From the NCBI GenBank assembly GCA_032123435.1, contig JAQBFJ010000136.1, positions 1 through 10,981 on the forward strand: a DNA stretch of 10,981 nucleotides. Direction: 5' to 3'. This stretch comes from JAQBFJ01 sp032123435 (GTDB lineage: Bacteria > Verrucomicrobiota > Kiritimatiellia > UBA8416 > JAQBFJ01). How positions within the stretch are numbered: the stretch's first letter is position 1; the number at the start of each line of letters is the position of its first letter. The position numbers and the translations under genes were made by a program. The notes beneath the pieces are model-generated. The model was not told where the DNA came from, did no database searches, and saw only the letters and a program-made list of their open reading frames with translations. Of the stretch, positions 6,793 to 10,981 are shown in pieces.

Positions 6793-6822
6793 ATTTTAAA
6801 CTGTGGGTCCGTAGACCTGCAA
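6793..6822 (-). promoter_or_regulatory. Possible ssrA promoter inside the kinase 3' end
   Basis: On the minus strand TTGCAG (6822-6817) and TAAAAT (6798-6793) are separated by 18 bases, and TAAAAT lies 9 bases before the mature tmRNA 5' end. The -10 overlaps the kinase stop codon. The -35 is a weak match, so read-through from the kinase promoter is an alternative. Confidence 0.35.
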
Positions 6823-7869
6823 AAAATGCCGACGTCGAGCCAGAATTAATGGATCCTTCGTTTCTTTTTTCTGAAGCCTTGTCAGGATCATAAAAATAAT
6901 CTGCTCAACATCCTCGTAAGTCTGGATTCTTGCTTCATAATCCCTTTTTATCATATTGTCAACAAGTTCTATAACATCAGCGTCGAACCCTCTAAGTTTT
7001 TCCTGGATCTGTAATCTTAATTTGCTGGTGTGACCACGTGCCAGTCGTTTGACTTCAGTAGGTGAAAAGTAGCTATCACCATGCAGAGCGAAAAAAAGCA
7101 CCATGCCAAGCGAATAAATATCGGCTCTGTCATCGTCGCCCATTCTCAGGTATCGTTCAGGTGCCATGTACATGGGGCTTCCAATCACAGGAAGATCGCC
7201 GCTGTTTAACGCTTCGTCAATTGACAGGCAGGCTCCGTAGTCAATAAGAACAGCCAAGCCATTACTGCTGAGAATAATGTTTTCCGGTTTAACATCACGA
7301 TAAACGTAACCATTGCTATAAATACTTTTCAGCGCGCTCATGATATCCAGCGCGTAGTAAAGACATTCTTCCGGCGGGACCCCTGAACCGCGCGCTTCAA
7401 TGTAAGCATTAAGACGCGGGCCGTCTATGAACTGCTGGACCATGAATGCCATGTCATCCTGTTCGCCAATGGCGTAAGTCTCAGCCAAACTCTGGTTCGG
7501 TGTGAGTGAATAAGCTATATCGCATTCGTGTTTGAAAGAATCGATAATATCCTGATCTATATCTGGTGTTCGTTGTAAAACTTTTATGGCAACCTTGAGA
7601 TCAGGGCTTTGCGGGGAGCGGCCGACATAGACGGATCCGAATCCGCCGGCACCTATAGGGGTCATGGCCCACCAGTCCGCTACTTTCCAGGGAATGAACA
7701 CAACGTCATTGCAGTTTGGGCATTTTACCAGTGAAAGAGGGGTGCAGCCTTCTAGTGAGAGTTGAGTGTGACATTTTTCACAGGCTACAATGCCTTTTTC
7801 ATGTAGATCCAGAGCAAGCCTGGCGGCTTTATCCTCAGATGGAGTCCTTTTAAAAATGCCTGTTTTCAT
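6796..7869 (-). CDS. Serine/threonine protein kinase with N-terminal zinc ribbon
   Basis: This is a Hanks-type Ser/Thr kinase of 357 aa. An N-terminal zinc ribbon is visible (Cys30/33 and Cys50/53, spaced C-x2-C-x16-C-x2-C), then the kinase core: glycine loop GAGGFGSV (73-80), VAIK with Lys96, a probable helix-C Glu115, catalytic loop YRDVKPEN (Asp192, Lys194, Asn197), DYG (Asp210) in place of DFG, MAPE (236-238) and Asp250 in RADIYS. HRD is YRD, but every residue needed for ATP and magnesium binding and catalysis is present, so it should be active. There is no transmembrane segment, so it is probably cytoplasmic with the zinc ribbon as sensor or docking module. The start ATG has AGGA 8 bases upstream. 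It has its own promoter and is followed by ssrA. Its substrate is unknown. Confidence 0.93.
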   Translation of the reverse strand: MKTGIFKRTPSEDKAARLALDLHEKGIVACEKCHTQLSLEGCTPLSLVKCPNCNDVVFIPWKVADWWAMTPIGAGGFGSVYVGRSPQSPDLKVAIKVLQRTPDIDQDIIDSFKHECDIAYSLTPNQSLAETYAIGEQDDMAFMVQQFIDGPRLNAYIEARGSGVPPEECLYYALDIMSALKSIYSNGYVYRDVKPENIILSSNGLAVLIDYGACLSIDEALNSGDLPVIGSPMYMAPERYLRMGDDDRADIYSLGMVLFFALHGDSYFSPTEVKRLARGHTSKLRLQIQEKLRGFDADVIELVDNMIKRDYEARIQTYEDVEQIIFMILTRLQKKETKDPLILARRRHFLQVYGPTV

Positions 7870-7906
7870 TAAGATATCCTATATTGCGGCATGCTTTTCC
7901 AGATCT

Positions 7907-7934
7907 ATAATATCAAATACAGATTTTTAATCAA
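7907..7934 (-). promoter_or_regulatory. Extended -10 promoter for the kinase gene
   Basis: On the minus strand TTGATT (7934-7929) and TATTAT (7912-7907) are spaced by 16 bases, and TGA directly precedes the -10, giving the TGn extended -10 form. It lies in the 72-base AT-rich gap between the unknown gene and the kinase, about 37 bases before the kinase ATG. It would allow kinase, and possibly ssrA, transcription independent of the upstream pair. Confidence 0.6.
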
Positions 7935-7941
7935 GCCTGTA

Positions 7942-8868
7942 TCACTGCTCTATCAGAATTAGTTCAACAATAATATCCATAATAGGAATCGTGTTATGAA
8001 AGTTTTTCTTTGCGAATTTGTCCTTCTTCCTGTTGCTGTTAAGATTTTTCGAAAGCTTTTGCTTTAGATCACCCGCCACTTTGCGGTCCAGAAATGGAGG
8101 TAAATTACTTACATCCGCGTCCAGGTCGTCTATGATAATATCGTACCAGAGACTGAATTTATCATCATAACGAAAGACTTGAAGTTCAATGGCTCCTCGC
8201 ATTTTTACGCGTGGAGTGGTTCTGGCCCGTAAAAGACCATCTTCGAATTCGTAACGTACTTCTCCGGTGGCAATGAACGGAAACCGGCGTGTTTGTGCTG
8301 ACGCAACAATATTAGTCTGTGAATACAAATGAAATGTTGAAAACCGGATATATTGATCGAGATCATATTTTCCAAATATCCATCCCCGATCTTTTTTCCC
8401 GGCTGTTTTTTTTGTCATGCTTTCCGAAATGAGCCGGTTTACGGCATTGACGGAGTATCTGCATTTCAGGGATGGTGGGTGTTCTGATGTTTTCCCCGAT
8501 ATCGCAATACAAAAGGGCAGGACATCCTTCCCTGCTGGAGAGTTGTTGCCGGGTGACCATGTTCCAGTTATCAGCATGCCGTCATGTATCAGGCCGGGCG
8601 GCAGTAAGCGGGCCTTTCTTGAAAACGCTGCCAGGATGCTGGCAAGGTGGTCGGAACTGATGGTTAATATTGCGCCATTCGTTTGATCTGGGTTTATATA
8701 GCCTTGTGATAGAGCGGTTATTTGTAATCCGTGCCCACAATCGAGAGGCAGTAATCGCGGCAATATAAAAGAATACGAAAGGTATCCGCATATACCGCTG
8801 AACCAGCTGGCTGTCAGCACAGCTACGCAGGATAAGCATATGATCAAAGTTTTTCTTTTTGCCGTCAT
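7942..8868 (-). CDS. Membrane-anchored hypothetical protein, 308 aa
   Basis: I do not recognise this protein. Residues 1-6 are basic (MTAKRK), then a hydrophobic segment (about 7-36, LIICLSCVAVLTASWFSGIC onward) acts as an uncleaved signal anchor or signal peptide, so the bulk is probably periplasmic. The C-terminal half looks like alternating beta-strands (EVRYEFEDGLLRAR, AIELQVF, SLWYDIIIDDLDADVSN), then a basic stretch rich in Lys/Asn (about 270-290) and a hydrophobic end (IPIMDIIVELILIEQ). No catalytic motif is seen. Its ATG overlaps the stop of the EamA permease gene (ATGA), so the two are translationally coupled and may work together at the envelope. The gene is well supported; its function is unknown. 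Confidence 0.82.
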   Translation of the reverse strand: MTAKRKTLIICLSCVAVLTASWFSGICGYLSYSFILPRLLPLDCGHGLQITALSQGYINPDQTNGAILTISSDHLASILAAFSRKARLLPPGLIHDGMLITGTWSPGNNSPAGKDVLPFCIAISGKTSEHPPSLKCRYSVNAVNRLISESMTKKTAGKKDRGWIFGKYDLDQYIRFSTFHLYSQTNIVASAQTRRFPFIATGEVRYEFEDGLLRARTTPRVKMRGAIELQVFRYDDKFSLWYDIIIDDLDADVSNLPPFLDRKVAGDLKQKLSKNLNSNRKKDKFAKKNFHNTIPIMDIIVELILIEQ

Positions 8869-9758
8869 GGATATTTGTCCGGTTTGTTGACAGGTTGATA
8901 TTCAGGAGTGAGTGTCGCGTGATATTCATTCATAACTATTGCCGATATAATGATCACCATGCCTATTACGAACAAGAATGCATTTTCCGGTCTCTCGCCA
9001 AAAAGCAATATGGAACAGGCCACCGCCAGCGGTATTTTCATGTTATTGAACACGGCTAGTGTTCCGGTATTCACTCTTGTAGCACCGGTATTCCACAGAA
9101 AGAAACATATCCCTGATGGTATTATTCCGAGATAAAGCAGGACCAGTGTTTGTCTGGCCGTGATATTTACTTCGTTCCAATCTGTGCTGGCGCAAACCGG
9201 TATTGCAGTCAGCAGTACGGCGCCCAGATAGAGCAGGCCGAACACATCCATTGCTCTTATTCCGGGGTTCTGCTTAATAATGGCTTTATAATAAACCTGG
9301 CCGAAAGCGAAGCTCATGTTGGAAACCTGCATGAACACAAAACCTTTCATAACTCCCGCGAACCTGCCGCCGGAATATGTAATTATAGCAGTGCCGGTCA
9401 CTGCGAGCAGGGCTGTCAGGAAAAAGAATCTATGGAATCGTTTACTGCAGAAATCATTTATCAGAGTTACATAAATGGGTGTGAATATGGTGAATATGGC
9501 GACCTGATAAGCTGTCAGGAACCGGTATGAGTATATATACATGGTGTACATTAATCCGTATTGGATAGCGCCTGTTAAGATCAGTTTAGCACGGATTGTT
9601 CTATTTATTGCTTTCAGACGCAGGAATGGCGCAAAAACGGCGAACGACAGAGACAGTCTTATCAAGGCTACGAGGTTCGAATCCAGGCCGGACAGGTATT
9701 GTTTAATCAAGCTGAACGAAAATGCCCATATAACAGAAGCTGAAAGCAGAGCAATCAT
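8865..9758 (-). CDS. EamA/DMT-superfamily permease
   Basis: This is an inner-membrane transporter of the drug/metabolite superfamily. By eye there are about ten hydrophobic segments in the two five-helix repeats typical of EamA proteins, with hallmarks such as VIWAFSFSLIKQYL and LIRLSLSFAVFAPFLRL in the first repeat, and YLGIIPSGICFFLWNTGATR plus NNMKIPLAVACSILLFGE in the second. Start ATG 9758 gives 297 aa, usual for the family, and has GGAA 8 bases upstream; the frame is open to a TTG at 9857, but those extra residues are charged and outside the family domain. The substrate cannot be inferred. It is translationally coupled to the membrane-anchored unknown gene and divergent from the Nfu gene. 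Confidence 0.9.
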   Translation of the reverse strand: MIALLSASVIWAFSFSLIKQYLSGLDSNLVALIRLSLSFAVFAPFLRLKAINRTIRAKLILTGAIQYGLMYTMYIYSYRFLTAYQVAIFTIFTPIYVTLINDFCSKRFHRFFFLTALLAVTGTAIITYSGGRFAGVMKGFVFMQVSNMSFAFGQVYYKAIIKQNPGIRAMDVFGLLYLGAVLLTAIPVCASTDWNEVNITARQTLVLLYLGIIPSGICFFLWNTGATRVNTGTLAVFNNMKIPLAVACSILLFGERPENAFLFVIGMVIIISAIVMNEYHATLTPEYQPVNKPDKYP

Positions 9759-9867
9759 GCTAAAAATTCCGATAAGGTTCCTTTTACCTTGTCTCAGACC
9801 GCAGTGAAATCGTACTATCCGATGTTTTAATTCAAACGGCAAGATCAAATGGAGCAAAGCGAATATA

Positions 9868-10089
9868 ATGGAAGAGAAAATTAAAGCAAAGTTGGAACAG
9901 TTGCGCGGATTACTTCAGGCTGATGGTGGAGATCTGGAGCTTGTGGGAATAGATGGTACTAATGTTAAGGTAAGATTGAAAGGCGCATGTAGCGGCTGTC
10001 CTCACGCGACTTTAACGATCAAGAATGGTATAGAACGCGCCTTAAAGGATGAGGTTGACGATGCCATTACAGTTGAACGTGTTGAATAG
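9868..10089 (+). CDS. NifU C-terminal domain (Nfu-type) Fe-S scaffold protein
   Basis: Small Nfu-type proteins carry or assemble iron-sulfur clusters for delivery to apoproteins. The 73-aa sequence is a stand-alone NifU C-terminal domain: an N-terminal helix (LEQLRGLLQADGGDLELVGI), then the cluster motif GACSGCPHATLT with Cys41 and Cys44, then GIERALKDEV and AITVE. There is no N-terminal scaffold or ferredoxin domain, so it matches the short single-domain family. The start ATG has a poorly placed GGAG 13 bases upstream. A weak promoter-like pair (TTGTCT at 9789, TACTAT at 9813, spacing 18) could serve it. It is divergent from the permease. The window also has a ferredoxin-type DUF362 protein, but they are not in one operon. 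Confidence 0.93.
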   Translation: MEEKIKAKLEQLRGLLQADGGDLELVGIDGTNVKVRLKGACSGCPHATLTIKNGIERALKDEVDDAITVERVE

Positions 10090-10126
10090 CGCTCATGTTA
10101 TTCACTAATGTTCGGGATGTTGATTG

Positions 10127-10155
10127 TTGCAATACTGTCTGGGTTTTGGTATTTA
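10127..10155 (+). promoter_or_regulatory. Possible tRNA promoter
   Basis: TTGCAA (10127-10132) and TATTTA (10150-10155) are separated by 17 bases, about 18 bases before the mature tRNA 5' end. The -10 match is weak, so this is tentative. Confidence 0.3.
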
Positions 10156-10173
10156 TCATTACGTGTTTACTTG

Positions 10174-10250
10174 GGGCCTGTAGCTCAGTTGGTCAGAGCA
10201 GGGGACTCATAATCCTCTGGTCGTAGGTTCGAGTCCTACCGGGCCCACCA
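10174..10250 (+). tRNA. tRNA with CAU anticodon, probably tRNA-Ile2 (otherwise elongator Met)
   Basis: A complete 77-nt tRNA with encoded CCA. The acceptor stem GGGCCTG/CGGGCCC has one T-G pair; the D arm is GCTC..GAGC; the anticodon stem GGGGA/TCCTC holds the loop CTCATAA with anticodon CAT; the T arm GTAGG/CCTAC holds TTCGAGT. The GGGGACTCATAATCC anticodon arm and TGGTCG variable region resemble tRNA-Ile2, where TilS converts C34 to lysidine, more than elongator tRNA-Met; initiator tRNA is unlikely. A run of six T follows the CCA and may terminate transcription. It may also be the attachment site of the element to its right. Confidence 0.95.
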
Positions 10251-10386
10251 ATTTTTTATCCCTTGGAATATACCATTATCGTTCATTTCGCCAATAGGCA
10301 TAGGTGTTTTTCAACATTCTCGTTTTTTGATTCGTGCGCTTTTTGGCTTTTGTGTTCCTTTCCGTGTGTCTCTATTCCGATGCGCG

Positions 10387-10472
10387 AAAGGGTAGCATAA
10401 AGGTAGCAGTCGGGTTTTTTGGGTTGCAGGGGACTCACGATCCCCAGTGAAAAAATTACCCAAAAGGTAGCA
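10387..10472 (+). repeat. Three copies of an AAAGGTAGCA-type direct repeat
   Basis: GGTAGCA occurs at 10391, 10402 and 10466, each preceded by an A-rich AAAG-type run (the first has one extra G). The first two are 11 bases apart, about one helical turn. They flank the tRNA anticodon-arm copy at 10426-10445. By analogy they could be arm-type integrase binding sites, but this is inference. Confidence 0.5.
10426..10445 (+). repeat. Partial copy of the tRNA anticodon arm; candidate attachment site
   Basis: GCAGGGGACTCA is identical to bases 10198-10209 of the tRNA; two mismatches (CG for TA) follow, then ATCC. The copy can form its own perfect GGGGA/TCCCC stem with a seven-base loop. It lies about 228 bases downstream of the tRNA arm. 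Tyrosine recombinases are known to use tRNA anticodon arms as crossover cores, so this may be the second att copy of an integrated element or a decayed one. Confidence 0.45.
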
Positions 10473-10693
10473 AGGATCGGTTTTGACAGGTATCTCTCAA
10501 AAAAAACTACATCACTCCTCCATGCAGCATTGTGCCTCAATGCCTCGCCGGAGTAAGCTCGCTTAAATAGCTTAACGAAGCGACGCCCTTCTGTTGCTAT
10601 GTCCTCCATCCGTTCGGTGCGTTTGCGGATCTCAAAGTCGTCGGCTCGTGGAGTTTGGAGGGTATTCATGCGTATGCCGCCATCCCTCTTTGA

Positions 10694-10804
10694 TCAACGC
10701 TTCAACATACGTAACTTTCCTAAATCCGAGGAGCCTTCTTCTCGGCCATCCAGCCAGTCCACATACTCTTGGTTGATCCCCGCGCTGATACTAACTTTTA
10801 CCAT
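10694..10804 (-). pseudogene. Short gene with ribbon-helix-helix-like start, probably frameshifted
   Basis: An ATG at 10804 has a good ribosome binding site (AGGA, 8 bases upstream) and begins MVKVSISAGINQEYVDWLDG, a beta-strand then helix pattern like small ribbon-helix-helix DNA-binding proteins. The frame stops after 36 codons at TGA (10694-10696). In a neighbouring frame the same strand continues with VTYVEALIKEGWR and further residues to a TGA at 10632-10634, which would suit the missing second helix, so a frameshift is suspected. The 22-bp repeats lie just upstream of its start. I cannot name the family with certainty; it might also be a genuine 36-aa protein. Confidence 0.4.
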
Positions 10805-10824
10805 TGTGTTTATCCTGCTCCCTG

Positions 10825-10870
10825 AACCCCTCTATCCCACGTGCTCCCCCTCTGGGGGATATAGGGGGTT
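10825..10870. repeat. Imperfect inverted repeat upstream of the small minus-strand gene
   Basis: AACCCCT-C-TATCCC on the left pairs with GGGATA-TA-GGGGGTT on the right, with small bulges; a second small hairpin CCCCC-TCT-GGGGG (10846-10858) overlaps its right arm. It lies between the 22-bp repeat array and the start of the ribbon-helix-helix-like gene, where an operator or cruciform would be expected. Its function is unknown. Confidence 0.45.
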
Positions 10871-10900
10871 ATTAACATTCTTATCATTCTTCTTGTATAG

Positions 10901-10981
10901 CCCCGCGCGAAAACCATTCCTGCCCCGCGCGAAAACCATTCCTGCCCCGCGCGAAAACCATTCCTGCCCCGCGCGAAAACC
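10901..10981. repeat. Tandem array of exact 22-bp repeats, running off the window edge
   Basis: The unit CCCCGCGCGAAAACCATTCC plus TG is repeated head to tail without spacers: three perfect copies (10901-10922, 10923-10944, 10945-10966) and the first 15 bases of a fourth at the window edge. A period of 22 bp is about two helical turns, so a protein would meet every copy on the same face. An AT-rich stretch (about 10869-10900) adjoins it. Iterons of a replication origin, a partition centromere, or operators of the adjacent DNA-binding protein are the main candidates. Confidence 0.93.

Larger units (their letters stand above)
10251..10693. other. Non-coding or decayed segment right of the tRNA
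   Basis: No convincing intact gene. A 128-codon minus-strand frame (10669-10283) exists; its first half (EIRKRTERMEDIATEGRR and onward) could be a remnant of a real protein, but the second half is Lys/Glu/His-rich, reads through the att-like copy and the short repeats, and lacks any recognisable domain. The base composition is patchy, with several T runs. It reads as degraded mobile-element DNA. Confidence 0.45.

Noticed and set aside
10426..10445. A second tRNA gene
   Set aside because: Only the anticodon-arm-like segment is present; no acceptor, D or T arm surrounds it.
10283..10669. A 128-aa minus-strand coding gene
   Set aside because: No recognisable domain; it runs through the att-like copy and short repeats and ends in a low-complexity charged tail. 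It is kept only as a possible remnant.
10901..10981. CRISPR array
   Set aside because: The 22-bp units are contiguous without any unique spacers.

Overview
The window looks like chromosomal DNA of a Gram-negative bacterium. The evidence is an LpxL/HtrB-type lipid A acyltransferase, an LL-diaminopimelate aminotransferase (DapL) route to meso-DAP and lysine, a peptidoglycan amidase with a twin-arginine-like leader, and a bacterial tmRNA. DapL plus a long-form PurC and a eukaryotic-type Ser/Thr kinase would fit a PVC-type or deltaproteobacterium-like lineage, but this is inference only. The standard code applies: TGA ends several intact genes.

Layout. Bases 1-2689 (+) are a tightly packed housekeeping run: the 3' part of nrdR, an unrecognised 206-aa gene that overlaps nrdR by 4 bases, an N-acetylmuramoyl-L-alanine amidase, and purC. 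Facing it is a minus-strand cluster (6078 down to 2713): a DUF362/ferredoxin protein, a lysophospholipid/lipid A acyltransferase, and dapL overlapping the acyltransferase by 4 bases. dapL carries an in-frame TGA exactly in its PLP-lysine motif, and the lysine codon itself is also changed.

Bases 6079-6433 hold no convincing gene. They contain two strong hairpins downstream of ssrA, one of which looks like a structured regulatory RNA. The tmRNA gene (6434-6784, -) lies just after a Ser/Thr protein kinase (6796-7869, -), which has its own extended -10 promoter. Upstream on the same strand are a membrane-anchored unknown protein and an EamA-family permease that overlap by 4 bases. A short Nfu/NifU C-terminal-type Fe-S scaffold gene (9868-10089, +) and a CAU-anticodon tRNA (10174-10250, +; probably tRNA-Ile2) follow.

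From the tRNA to the right edge the character changes. There is no intact long gene, an imperfect copy of the tRNA anticodon arm sits about 230 bases downstream, short direct repeats with 11-base spacing lie beside it, a small minus-strand gene with a ribbon-helix-helix-like start appears broken, and an array of exact 22-bp tandem repeats runs off the window. I read this as the edge of an integrated, partly decayed mobile element (tRNA attachment site, DNA-binding protein remnant, iteron- or operator-like array). The best leads are this region, the doubly damaged dapL active site, and the structured RNA candidate downstream of ssrA.
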